Shown in pieces: positions 7,742 to 15,711 of a stretch of DNA of 64,000 nt. The stretch lies in contig WGNL01000030.1 of assembly GCA_016124585.1 (NCBI GenBank), positions 84,324-148,323 of the forward strand. Reading direction: 5' to 3'. Both the position numbers and the translations under genes were made by a program. The stretch comes from Bacteroidota bacterium (GTDB lineage Bacteria > Bacteroidota > Bacteroidia > Chitinophagales > Saprospiraceae). The stretch's first letter is position 1, and each line of letters starts with the position of its first letter. The notes beneath the pieces were generated by a model, which searched no databases, was not told where the DNA came from, and was given only the letters and a program-made list of their open reading frames with translations.

Positions 7742-8743
7742 TCACTCGGCTTTTATCATTTGCGTAAACGTCAATGCACCCGTTAAATCCCCATCTGAAT
7801 TGACCACCGGAATATATTGCAACGGGAATTTAACTCCCCGAATTAAGTGCAACAATTCATCAATGGTTTTATCTTCCTGAATTACAATTGGATTTGAATT
7901 AACGAGGTCAAAAGCATTGATACCATTAAGATTTTCAAAGTTTCGGATTAAGCCTTTTCGCACATCAGCGTTGCTGATAATACCTTTTAATTTTTCATTA
8001 TCAGTAATTAAAACAAAGGCCATTTCATATTTATCAATGGCCATTAATGCGCTTTTAAAACTTAAATCTTTGCTATCCAATATCGGCAGTTCCGAAGTTT
8101 CAATCATGAAATCCTTGATTAAATAATGCGAACTGACCGTTTCATGTTTTAGATGCAAAAGGGCAGGACCAACCGATTTATTTTGAAATAAAAAGGAACC
8201 CACGACGGCGCTTTCCACCCCTAAATTGCGAAGAATAAAACTCACCTCTGCATTCACCCCACCATCCACTTGGATTTGGTGCGTGGGGAACAACTTCCTG
8301 AACTGCCGGATTCGACGAAAAGTATCCTTGTTGAAAATGCCGCCGCTTTGTCCAGGTGTGGTCGTCATCAACAGCACATAGTTGCACCGTTCGGCATAAG
8401 GTGCGAAGGCATCAATTGGTGTGTCGTTCATCAAGGCAAGTCCAATCTGACCGGGAAGGTCAACTGGAAACTGCACCTTTTCCCCGAATTGCTCCAACTG
8501 AAAAGACACCCGACTCACTGGCGTTTTGCGAAGCAGCTCAAAATACGCTTCTGGTTTTGGCGAAATGATGTGGAGGTCAACTGGCGTTTGGCTGCTCTGG
8601 TAGATTGTCTCAATATCCACGAACACATTGGGGTCATCGTTACAATCCACATGGAAAAGGTCAATGAAATGCTCATCCAATTCCCGCACGACGTCGGTCA
8701 GTAGCTGGTGTTTGTTGCTGTAAATGGATGCGGAAATTTTCAT
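7742..8743 (-). CDS. Ribulose-phosphate 3-epimerase-like barrel fused to a CBS pair
   Basis: The N-terminal part (about residues 1-200) resembles pentose-5-phosphate 3-epimerase. The usual metal and catalytic positions appear kept: Ser4, HVD (His31, Asp33), VDLHI (His58), the TTTPGQSGGIF loop (127-137) and QVDGGV (Asp160). Departures are CND after HVD, where MDG is usual, and FQLE where HxE is common. Residues about 205-333 form two CBS motifs (IKDFMIETSELPILDS, LKGIISNADVRKG; NSNPIVIQED, QYIPVVNSDGDLTGALTF). CBS pairs usually bind adenine nucleotides, so the barrel is probably allosterically controlled. The gene precedes aroF, whose substrate erythrose 4-phosphate comes from the pentose phosphate pathway. 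Catalytic activity is inferred, not certain. Confidence 0.75.
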   Translation of the reverse strand: MKISASIYSNKHQLLTDVVRELDEHFIDLFHVDCNDDPNVFVDIETIYQSSQTPVDLHIISPKPEAYFELLRKTPVSRVSFQLEQFGEKVQFPVDLPGQIGLALMNDTPIDAFAPYAERCNYVLLMTTTPGQSGGIFNKDTFRRIRQFRKLFPTHQIQVDGGVNAEVSFILRNLGVESAVVGSFLFQNKSVGPALLHLKHETVSSHYLIKDFMIETSELPILDSKDLSFKSALMAIDKYEMAFVLITDNEKLKGIISNADVRKGLIRNFENLNGINAFDLVNSNPIVIQEDKTIDELLHLIRGVKFPLQYIPVVNSDGDLTGALTFTQMIKAE

Positions 8744-8761
8744 TGCGCCGCAAAAGTAACC

Positions 8762-8854
8762 AGGATTGAAAAGCCCGCAGGGATTTTTAAGCCAAATGAA
8801 AGGATTTCTAGCTTGGCTTAAAAATCCCTTCCTGCGTGCGGGCTTTTCAATCCT
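8762..8854. repeat. Long interrupted palindrome in a divergent intergenic region
   Basis: Outer arms AGGATTGAAAAGCCCGCA (8762-8779) and its reverse complement (8837-8854) are 18 bp. Inner arms GGGATTTTTAAGCCAA (8780-8795) and its complement (8813-8828) are 16 bp around a 17-nt loop. Eight extra bases at 8829-8836 interrupt only the right side. In total 34 bp are perfectly complementary. It lies between the divergent starts of the epimerase-CBS gene and valS, so it is not at a gene end; a regulatory RNA structure or a mobile repeat are both possible. Confidence 0.75.
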
Positions 8855-8937
8855 TTGGTAATAGCTACCAAATTAACGCTCAACCGCTTTTCTTTGCACC
8901 TTTATTTGGAACAATGCCTAAAAAATGGCCGTTAACC

Positions 8938-8956
8938 AAATAACAATTCAACAATA
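8938..8956 (+). promoter_or_regulatory. AT-rich leader motif upstream of valS, shared with lysA
   Basis: AAATAACAATTCAACAATA is identical to a 19-nt segment ahead of lysA (1388-1406) and is followed by a partial second copy (AATCCAACAATAAAG) just before the valS ATG at 8978. No Shine-Dalgarno sequence is present. It is a possible translational leader element. Confidence 0.35.
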
Positions 8957-8977
8957 AATCAATCCAACAATAAAGTA

Positions 8978-11731
8978 ATGTCACTTTCAACCAGATACTC
9001 CCCCAAAGAAACTGAAGAACGCTGGTACGCCCATTGGGAGGCGAAAAACTATTTCCACTCCGAACCGGACGAGCGGGAGCCGTTCACCATCGTCATCCCG
9101 CCACCAAACGTGACAGGTGTACTGCACATGGGCCACATGCTCAACAACACCATCCAGGACGTGCTTATCCGCCGGGCGAGGATGCAGGGCAAGAACGCCT
9201 GCTGGGTGCCCGGCACCGACCACGCCAGCATTGCCACCGAGGCGAAAGTGGTTCAGTTGCTGCGCAAACAGGGCATCAAAAAGGGCGATATTCCAAGGGA
9301 AGAGTTTTTGAAGCACGCCTTCGATTGGAAAGAAAAATACGGCGGCATCATCCTCGAACAACTCAAAAAACTCGGCGCCAGTTGCGACTGGGAGCGCACC
9401 CGTTTCACAATGGAAGAAAGCCTTAGCCGGGCGGTCATCCATGTTTTTGTTGATTTGTATAAAAAAGGCAAGCTATACCGTGGCCTGCGCATGACTAACT
9501 GGGATCCAGAGGCGAAGACGGTTTTGAGCAATGAGGAGGTCATTCACGAGGCCGAAAATTCGCAGCTTTTTCATATTCGCTACCCGTTGGTTGACAATCC
9601 CAACGAGGGAATTATCATTGCAACGCAGCGCCCAGAAACCATTATGGCGGACGTATCCATTGCCGTGAATCCAACCGATGAGCGCTTCAAGGATTGGGTG
9701 GGCAAAACCGTGCTGATTCCACTGATTAACAAGCCGATACCCATCATTGCGGATTCGTACGTTGACATTGAATTCGGTACGGGGGCGTTGAAAATCACCC
9801 CAGCGCACGACCAGAATGACTTTGCGGTTGGTGAGCGCCATAATTTGCCAGTCGTGGACATTCTGACCGAGGATGGAAAGCTGAATGAAGCGGCGCAAAT
9901 CCTCGTTGGCGAAGACCGTTTCGTGGCCCGCAAGAAAATCAAGAAACTGCTGGAAGAAGCTGGTTTCCTCGTCAAACTGGAAGATTACCAGACCAAAATT
10001 GGTCGTAGTGAGCGCACCAATGCCGTGGTGGAGCCTCGCCTCACGAAGCAGTGGTTCCTGAAAATGGACGGATTCGCCGCAACAGCGTTGGAATCCGTGA
10101 AATCGGGCGACGTGAAATTTTACCCCGAAAACATGTGGAACATGTACTACCAGTGGCTGCAGCCCGACAATGTGCGGGACTGGTGCATCAGCCGCCAGTT
10201 GTGGTGGGGGCAGCAGATTCCGGCGTGGTATGTTCGGACGGCTGACGGTGGACGGTTGACGATTGACGGAGAAGATGCGGTTTTTGTAGCCGAAACGGCA
10301 GATGAAGCATTAGCTCAAGCCAAAGCAAAAACTGGTAATAACTCCCTGACCATCAAAGATTTGCAGCAAGACGAAGATGTGGTGGACACTTGGTTCAGTT
10401 CGTGGCTCTGGCCGATCGCTGTGTTCGATGGGTTTGAGAAAAAAGACGACCTGAAATACTATTACCCAACCAATGTTTTGGTGACAGGTTGGGACATCAT
10501 GTTTTTTTGGGTGGCTCGGATGATTATGTCAGGTTACGAGTGGTCGGAGGAGCTATTGGGCGGTGATTTGAAAGGGAAAATGCCGTTCCATGACGTGTAT
10601 TTCACGGGGATGGTGCGGGATAACAAGCGTCGCAAGATGTCCAAGTCACTGGGCAACTCGCCGGATGCGCTGCAACTCATCGAAAACTACGGAGCCGATG
10701 GCGTCCGATTCGGGATGCTGCTCTCTGGCTCGGCGGGCAACGACATTATCTTCGATGCGCCGTTCGACCCAGTGACCAAGGAGGTTTTGAACGAAAGCAA
10801 ACTCTGCGAGCAGGGCCGGAATTTCTGCAATAAAATGTGGAACGCCCTGCGCCTCATCAAGGGCTGGGACAGGAACGATGCCGAACAACCTGAAGTAAAC
10901 GCCCTAGCAGTGGCTTGGATAAAGGACAAATTCGACCAGACGCTGGCCGAGGTGGAAGCTAATTTCACCACCTATCGGCTCGGTGATGTGCTGATGGGGC
11001 TTTACCAGACCATCTGGGACGACTTCTGTTCTTGGTATCTCGAAATCATCAAACCGACATTCAACGCCGACGGGTCAAGCGAGCCGATTGACCACCAGAC
11101 CTACGAGGCGACCATCAATATTTTTGAGAAAATGATGGCGGCGCTGCACCCGTTCATGCCGTTCGTGACCGAGGAAATCTGGCATCAATTGCGTGAGCGC
11201 CGGGAGGGCAACGATTGCGTGGTGGCTGCCTATCCAACTGCTGGCCGGGTGGACAAGGCCATGATTCAGAAGGTGGATAAAGCCAAGGATTTGATTACGA
11301 AAATCCGGGAAAGCCGGAGCAGCAAGGGCATTTCACCGAAGGAAAGCCTGCGACTTTTTGTGCAAAATACATCTAGTGCCAAAGCAATGTTTGAGTTGAA
11401 TGGACTTGCTGGTTTAGTTAAAAAAATGGCCAACCTCAGCGAATTGAGCTTCACGGACGAGGAGCCAGCGGGAACAGTTTCGCTGCTTTCAGGTACGGAG
11501 AAGTATTTCCTCGAAATGAACATAACGATTGACGTGGCGGCCGAACGGGAGCGCATGACGAAGGAACTCGATTACTATCGAGGTTTCGTGGCAAGTGTTG
11601 AAAAGAAGCTTTCCAATGAAAAATTCGTGAACGGGGCACCTGCCCAAGTCATTGAAGGCGAACGCAAGAAGCTGGCGGATGGGCAGGAGAAGATGCGGAT
11701 TTTGGAGGAGGGGCTGGTGAAATTGGGGTGA
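8978..11731 (+). CDS. valS: Valyl-tRNA synthetase
   Basis: Charges tRNA-Val with valine in the cytoplasm (class I synthetase). The 917-residue length is normal. The HIGH-type motif is HMGH at residues 50-53 in PPPNVTGVLHMGHM, and KMSKS is at 553-557 (RRKMSKSLGN). The editing (CP1) domain lies between, with TQRPETIMADVSIAVNP and GTGALKITPAHDQNDF, and is expected to deacylate mischarged Thr-tRNA. The C-terminal anticodon-binding helices and the final coiled coil (ERERMTKELDYYRGFVASVE) are complete. Base composition looks more GC-rich than its neighbours. It is probably transcribed alone; a 78-bp palindrome follows the stop by 13 bp. Confidence 0.97.
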   Translation: MSLSTRYSPKETEERWYAHWEAKNYFHSEPDEREPFTIVIPPPNVTGVLHMGHMLNNTIQDVLIRRARMQGKNACWVPGTDHASIATEAKVVQLLRKQGIKKGDIPREEFLKHAFDWKEKYGGIILEQLKKLGASCDWERTRFTMEESLSRAVIHVFVDLYKKGKLYRGLRMTNWDPEAKTVLSNEEVIHEAENSQLFHIRYPLVDNPNEGIIIATQRPETIMADVSIAVNPTDERFKDWVGKTVLIPLINKPIPIIADSYVDIEFGTGALKITPAHDQNDFAVGERHNLPVVDILTEDGKLNEAAQILVGEDRFVARKKIKKLLEEAGFLVKLEDYQTKIGRSERTNAVVEPRLTKQWFLKMDGFAATALESVKSGDVKFYPENMWNMYYQWLQPDNVRDWCISRQLWWGQQIPAWYVRTADGGRLTIDGEDAVFVAETADEALAQAKAKTGNNSLTIKDLQQDEDVVDTWFSSWLWPIAVFDGFEKKDDLKYYYPTNVLVTGWDIMFFWVARMIMSGYEWSEELLGGDLKGKMPFHDVYFTGMVRDNKRRKMSKSLGNSPDALQLIENYGADGVRFGMLLSGSAGNDIIFDAPFDPVTKEVLNESKLCEQGRNFCNKMWNALRLIKGWDRNDAEQPEVNALAVAWIKDKFDQTLAEVEANFTTYRLGDVLMGLYQTIWDDFCSWYLEIIKPTFNADGSSEPIDHQTYEATINIFEKMMAALHPFMPFVTEEIWHQLRERREGNDCVVAAYPTAGRVDKAMIQKVDKAKDLITKIRESRSSKGISPKESLRLFVQNTSSAKAMFELNGLAGLVKKMANLSELSFTDEEPAGTVSLLSGTEKYFLEMNITIDVAAERERMTKELDYYRGFVASVEKKLSNEKFVNGAPAQVIEGERKKLADGQEKMRILEEGLVKLG

Positions 11732-11744
11732 TGAATTATCTTTG

Positions 11745-11822
11745 TTTACCGCCCGTGCTGATAACCAACCCTGTTAGGGTTTCGAAACCCTAACAGGGTT
11801 GGTTATCAGCACGGGCGGTAAA
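11745..11822. repeat. 78-bp perfect palindrome upstream of the RAYT gene
   Basis: Two 39-nt arms, centred between 11783 and 11784 on TTTC/GAAA, are exact reverse complements with no loop. The central 30 bp, CCCTGTTAGGGTTTC and its complement, recur at 12599-12629 after the transposase gene. The outer arms (from TTTACCGCCCGTGCTGAT inward) are not shared with the other copy. It lies between the valS stop and the RAYT start, and is a likely REP-type element and terminator. Confidence 0.9.
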
Positions 11823-11834
11823 ACTGAATATACT

Positions 11835-12569
11835 ATGAGCGAACCTGCAATTCCACTCCGTGCTGGCAGTTTATATCATATTTTCAATCAAGGAAATAAC
11901 CGGGAAAATATATTCGTAGAGCCTCGAAACTATCTATATTTCTTTGATAAACTCAGGGAATACGTCTTGCCTATCGGCCATATATTTGCCTATTGTTTAT
12001 TGCCTAATCATTTTCATTTATTAATTAAGATTCATAATTACGACAGCTTGCACGAATCCTTGCCCAAGCGATTCCCAAAACCTAAATTTTACTTCACTTT
12101 CCGAGAAGGAACAAGGCCAGAAGAACGTGAATTTGATGACATGGTGAGTAATCTGATTTCCCGACAATTTTCAGATATGTTCAATGGTTATACCCAAGCT
12201 ATCAATAAGGCTACCAATAGGAGAGGTAAGCTCTTCTCACTTCCATTTGAAAGAGTAGAAATTTCTGGAGAGGAATTGATTACCTATCTCATTTGCTATA
12301 TACACAGAAACCCAGTGCATCATCATTTTTGCGAGGATTATGGAATATGGCCATATAGCTCTTATCTAGAAATATTGGAATTATTGAAAAATGGGGCAAT
12401 CATTGGGACTCCAACTGCGAAAGCAACCCAAGTGGAAAAAGATATAGTTGTTCCCAACAGCATTCTAAACCTCGAATTCTTGGGAACATGGTTTCAGAAA
12501 TCAGCCTATTATTCAATGTTGCATGATGAAGCAAAAGGAAATTGGGAGAATAAGTTTTTATTGGAATGA
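11835..12569 (+). CDS. REP-associated tyrosine transposase (RAYT, Y1/HUH type)
   Basis: A 244-residue member of the Y1 transposase superfamily (IS200-like TnpA_REP). The ATG at 11835 (MSEPAIPLRAGSLYHIFNQG) is preferred; the in-frame start at 11799 lies inside the palindrome. The N-terminal YHIFNQGNNRENIF, the HUH motif NHFHLLI (around residue 59) and the candidate nucleophile Tyr in NGYTQAINK are present. RGKLFSLPFERVEI and YIHRNPVHHHFCED are typical of RAYTs. Such proteins nick single-stranded REP hairpins and are thought to spread them. Here the gene is bracketed by two long palindromes with a common core, which are its likely substrates. The gene looks intact. Confidence 0.92.
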   Translation: MSEPAIPLRAGSLYHIFNQGNNRENIFVEPRNYLYFFDKLREYVLPIGHIFAYCLLPNHFHLLIKIHNYDSLHESLPKRFPKPKFYFTFREGTRPEEREFDDMVSNLISRQFSDMFNGYTQAINKATNRRGKLFSLPFERVEISGEELITYLICYIHRNPVHHHFCEDYGIWPYSSYLEILELLKNGAIIGTPTAKATQVEKDIVVPNSILNLEFLGTWFQKSAYYSMLHDEAKGNWENKFLLE

Positions 12570-12576
12570 AGAAGAT

Positions 12577-12651
12577 AGTGAGATTGATAAGTCAACCGAC
12601 CCTGTTAGGGTTTCAAACCCTAACAGGGTCGGTTGACTTATCAATCTCACT
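12577..12651. repeat. 75-bp near-perfect palindrome downstream of the RAYT gene
   Basis: Two 37-nt arms around a single C at 12614 are exact reverse complements. The centre CCCTGTTAGGGTTT-C-AAACCCTAACAGGG matches the palindrome at 11745-11822; the outer arms (AGTGAGATTGATAAGTCAAC inward) do not. The right arm covers the stop codon of the convergent aldo/keto reductase gene, so the left arm is an inverted copy of that gene end. It probably also acts as a bidirectional terminator. Confidence 0.9.
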
Positions 12652-13621
12652 GGCTCCAACTCGTAGGCGTCCTTTCCCAGCGATGCTTTTTCAACTCATA
12701 CAGCGTATCATATTTCAACCCAATCCCGTCACTGCAAGCAATATTAGCTTCAACATGTCTTAACTTCCGCATACCTGGTATGGTCGTCGCCACATCATGA
12801 TTGCTGAGAATAAAACGAAGCGCCATTTCCGCCATCGTCATTTTCGGTGGAATGGTGGGGCGGAGCGCATCGGCATGTTCCACGCTGGAGTCTAGGTTTT
12901 CTTTGACGAAGTAAGTTGCCCGCCAATCATCGGGTGGAAAAACCATGTCCTTGGTCATGTTCCCGGTCAGCGTACCTTCATCGAAAGGCACTCGGGCGAT
13001 GACCCCGATGTTCAATTCCCGGCAAAGCGGGAAGAGATTGTCCTCCGGGTTCTGGTCGAAGATATTGTAGATGACCTGTACCGTGTCAATCAAATTGGTG
13101 CGCAGTGTTTTGAGGCTATTGTCAGGCTCCCAGCGGTTGATGCTGATGCCCCAGTGGGCGACCTTGCCTTGTTCCGTCAGCTTCGCAATGGTTTCCTTCC
13201 ATTCGTCCCGGTCGTGCCAAGCATCCTCCCAGACGTGGAATTGCATCAAATCCAACTGCTCCACATCCAAGTTTTGAAGGCTGCGCTCCACATATTCTGT
13301 GATGTATTTCGAAGGGAAAACCTCATCCAAAGTAAACGCTGGTTTGGAAGGCCATTTTCGATTTTTTGGAGGAATCTTGGAGGCAAGGTAGAGCCGCTTG
13401 TCAGAGTGCTTCCGAACGAGGTCACCAAGAATGATTTCACTCAACCCATCGCCATACGCCCATGCCGTATCGAAGAAATTGAGGCCGAGTTCCACGGCAC
13501 AGTCCAATGATTGCTGTACTTCTTTTGGGTCAGTGTCTTTCCAGCCAGCCAGGCCCCACATGCCGTAGCCAATTTCTGAGATTTTGTAGCCAGTGCGGCC
13601 AAGTGTGCGGTATTTCATCAT
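12647..13621 (-). CDS. Aldo/keto reductase
   Basis: An NAD(P)H-dependent reductase of the AKR superfamily. The real start is ATG at 13621 or 13618 (MMKYRTLGRTGYKISEIGYG), as the open frame upstream lacks family resemblance, giving 324 residues. The catalytic tetrad is present: Asp and Tyr in NFFDTAWAYGDG, Lys in LYLASKIPP and His in LMQFHVWED. The C-terminal cofactor end includes ATTIPGMRKLRHVEANI. This resembles the YghZ or general-stress AKR groups, with unknown substrate. It lies 66 bp downstream of a thioredoxin-like lipoprotein gene on the same strand and ends inside a long palindrome. Confidence 0.92.
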   Translation of the reverse strand: MMKYRTLGRTGYKISEIGYGMWGLAGWKDTDPKEVQQSLDCAVELGLNFFDTAWAYGDGLSEIILGDLVRKHSDKRLYLASKIPPKNRKWPSKPAFTLDEVFPSKYITEYVERSLQNLDVEQLDLMQFHVWEDAWHDRDEWKETIAKLTEQGKVAHWGISINRWEPDNSLKTLRTNLIDTVQVIYNIFDQNPEDNLFPLCRELNIGVIARVPFDEGTLTGNMTKDMVFPPDDWRATYFVKENLDSSVEHADALRPTIPPKMTMAEMALRFILSNHDVATTIPGMRKLRHVEANIACSDGIGLKYDTLYELKKHRWERTPTSWSQ

Positions 13622-13627
13622 TTTAAT

Positions 13628-13659
13628 GGATTGAATGGGTGAAGGATTGAATGGGTGAA
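13628..13659. repeat. Two tandem 16-bp repeats
   Basis: GGATTGAATGGGTGAA occurs twice in direct tandem, 13628-13643 and 13644-13659, between the thioredoxin-like gene and the aldo/keto reductase start. A partial inverted match (TTCAATCCTTCAATT) follows at about 13671. It may be a simple slippage duplication. Confidence 0.6.
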
Positions 13660-13686
13660 GAAAAGAACTATTCAATCCTTCAATTC

Positions 13687-14280
13687 TTACAAAAGCAACG
13701 GTTCCAGCACTGCTTCCAATTCTTCTTTGGACATGTTGCGGGTTTGGAACTGCTTGATGCCGTCTTTGGATTTGATAAAAATTGCAGGTAGTGCGCCATT
13801 CCATCCACCTGAGATTTCGTTCATCCATTTACCATCACTATCGTTCACTTGCAAAACATCGGAAGCAACGCCCACTTTGCGAATTACAAGATTGACTTCA
13901 TTCGTCTTGGTTTCTTCGTTCATGTTGACGAACATCAGATGAAGTTTTTTTTCACCGTGCTTGGTTTGAATATCCTGTAACACCTGTTGCAAGTAGATGC
14001 ACTTGAGGCATTCAAATTTCCAAAAATTGACCACCAACAATGCAGAAGTATCTGCTTTGATGGTCGCCAGCAATGCAGCAGGTTGAATCAACATGGCTTG
14101 CTTACCTTGCGCAGCAGCTAGTTCGGCATTCTCGGCTTCAGTAGTATTACCCGTTTGTTCCATGTTGTGTGGCAAAGCGGCTTCGTTGGCTTCGGACTGG
14201 GACGGTTCATTGCCGCAGGCAAAAAACAGACAAACAGCAAGACAAATTAGGCTCAGGTTTCTGATGATTTGAAATCGCAT
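13687..14280 (-). CDS. Thioredoxin-fold lipoprotein
   Basis: A 197-residue predicted lipoprotein starting at ATG 14280 (MRFQIIRNLSLICLAVCLFF, lipobox FFAC). After a low-complexity linker, a thioredoxin-like domain starts around residue 70. The active site is WKFECLKCIYL, so CxxC is CLKC rather than the usual CGPC; the later cis-Pro is in GALPAIFIK. It is probably a periplasmic thiol reductase or oxidase of the TlpA/ResA kind, with the partner unknown. It precedes the aldo/keto reductase and is divergent from the DUF3810 gene, from which it is 153 bp away. Confidence 0.85.
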   Translation of the reverse strand: MRFQIIRNLSLICLAVCLFFACGNEPSQSEANEAALPHNMEQTGNTTEAENAELAAAQGKQAMLIQPAALLATIKADTSALLVVNFWKFECLKCIYLQQVLQDIQTKHGEKKLHLMFVNMNEETKTNEVNLVIRKVGVASDVLQVNDSDGKWMNEISGGWNGALPAIFIKSKDGIKQFQTRNMSKEELEAVLEPLLL

Positions 14281-14433
14281 ACTTGGAATTTGTGTTTGGG
14301 AGTTTTGATGTTTGAGTATTTCATGATTGTTGGACCAATTAAAGCCATTAAAACAAACACAAAAACACGCAAATGGCAAAACGCCTTATTTTCGTCGCAA
14401 ATTTGCAAAAAAATCACATCCACCTCTTATTTC

Positions 14434-15537
14434 ATGTCGAAATTGACCAAAGCCCTTCGCCAACCTAAGAACCTCGGAATTGCCCTCGGACTATTAACCA
14501 TCTTGTTGGGATGGTTGATGCCTGCCAATTTTGTGGAGCAGTGGTACAGCCGAGGACTATTCTTGGGCATTCGGACCATGTTTCGAGCCTTAGACGGTTG
14601 GTTACCCTTTGCAGGCGTGTATTTGCTGCTGGCTGGATTGTTGATTTGGCTAGGCTGGCGGGCCAGGCTTTTGTTCCGGAAGAGCGAACGGACCTGGGGT
14701 CAAAGAATCCTTCGGGCCTTGCATGCTCTGCTCGGCTTTGCAGGGTTGGTGGTGTTCCTGTTCCAATGGTTGTGGGGCTTCAACTACGGCCGGGTGCCGT
14801 TGGAGCATCAAATGGGCATATCGCCGCACCCACTAACGGTGGACGAGCTTCGCAACGAACTGCTCATCGCCACGACCGAGGCTGTACGCTCACGGCAGGG
14901 CCTGGAAATAGGGGAGGACACTGTCGTTGCGAAGCAAAAAATAGTGCCCAATGCGGAAGACCTCATGCGGCAGGAACTTCGGGCGGTGCTAAAGCAGTAC
15001 AAATACCCAAACCCAAATGGCGTGCGGGGGCGCACCATCGTTCCGAAGGGAATCCTACTGCGGTTCAGTACGGCGGGTGTGTACCTGCCGTTTACCGGGG
15101 AGGGGCACGTGGATGCCGGTTTGCACTACCTCCAGTTGCCCTTTGTGCTGGCGCATGAAATGAGCCATGCATACGGCCACGGCGACGAAGGCACTTGCAA
15201 TTTCCTTGCTTACCTTTCCTGCATCCATGCCAACGACCCCTACATCAACTATATCGGCCACCTCTACTACTGGCGCTACGTGGCCAGCGAGTTCCGGGCT
15301 ATGTCGCCAGAAGCTTATGAGCAGTTTCGAAAGGCACTTCCTGCAGGTATCAGAGCTGATGTGCGTGCTATCAATGAGGAAATGGACAAATACCCCGACA
15401 TACTGCCAGAACTCCGGGATGCTGCCTACAATACCTACCTACAATCGCAAGGCATTGCCGAAGGGATGAAGAACTACGACCGGGTAACCATGCTCGTGGC
15501 AGCTTGGCGGCAGAAATATGGAAGCAAACAGGACTAA
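14434..15537 (+). CDS. DUF3810 membrane protein with zinc-peptidase motif
   Basis: A 367-residue protein from ATG 14434 (MSKLTKALRQPKNLG), with three hydrophobic segments in the first 120 residues (around LGIALGLLTILLGWLMPA, WLPFAGVYLLLAGLLIWLGW and ALLGFAGLVVFLFQWLWGF). The soluble part contains LAHEMSHAYGHGDEGTCNF, an HExxH zinc motif with downstream Glu, so it may be a metallopeptidase; the DUF3810 family has no proven activity known to me. The upstream in-frame extension to 14269 overlaps the divergent gene and is unlikely. No clear operon partner. Confidence 0.85.
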   Translation: MSKLTKALRQPKNLGIALGLLTILLGWLMPANFVEQWYSRGLFLGIRTMFRALDGWLPFAGVYLLLAGLLIWLGWRARLLFRKSERTWGQRILRALHALLGFAGLVVFLFQWLWGFNYGRVPLEHQMGISPHPLTVDELRNELLIATTEAVRSRQGLEIGEDTVVAKQKIVPNAEDLMRQELRAVLKQYKYPNPNGVRGRTIVPKGILLRFSTAGVYLPFTGEGHVDAGLHYLQLPFVLAHEMSHAYGHGDEGTCNFLAYLSCIHANDPYINYIGHLYYWRYVASEFRAMSPEAYEQFRKALPAGIRADVRAINEEMDKYPDILPELRDAAYNTYLQSQGIAEGMKNYDRVTMLVAAWRQKYGSKQD

Positions 15538-15711
15538 TCATTTCAATTTTCTTTAAATGATTATGTACAAAGTGGTCAAGAAAGCGAGAATGGTGGCCTT
15601 CGTTCCTTCCGATTTTTTTTGCTCAAACGGTGCTAGGCTATTTGAGGGAGGTACTGGCTGAATTTCTCATATTAACCCCCAAAAGTCTGGTGTTCTGTGG
15701 TCGAAGAAAGA

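Noticed and set aside
11799..11834. Upstream start of the transposase at 11799
   Set aside because: It lies inside the perfect palindrome; the family N-terminus begins at 11835.
12647..13828. Long N-terminal extension of the aldo/keto reductase up to 13828
   Set aside because: It overlaps the thioredoxin-like lipoprotein gene, and the AKR family starts at MKYRTLG.
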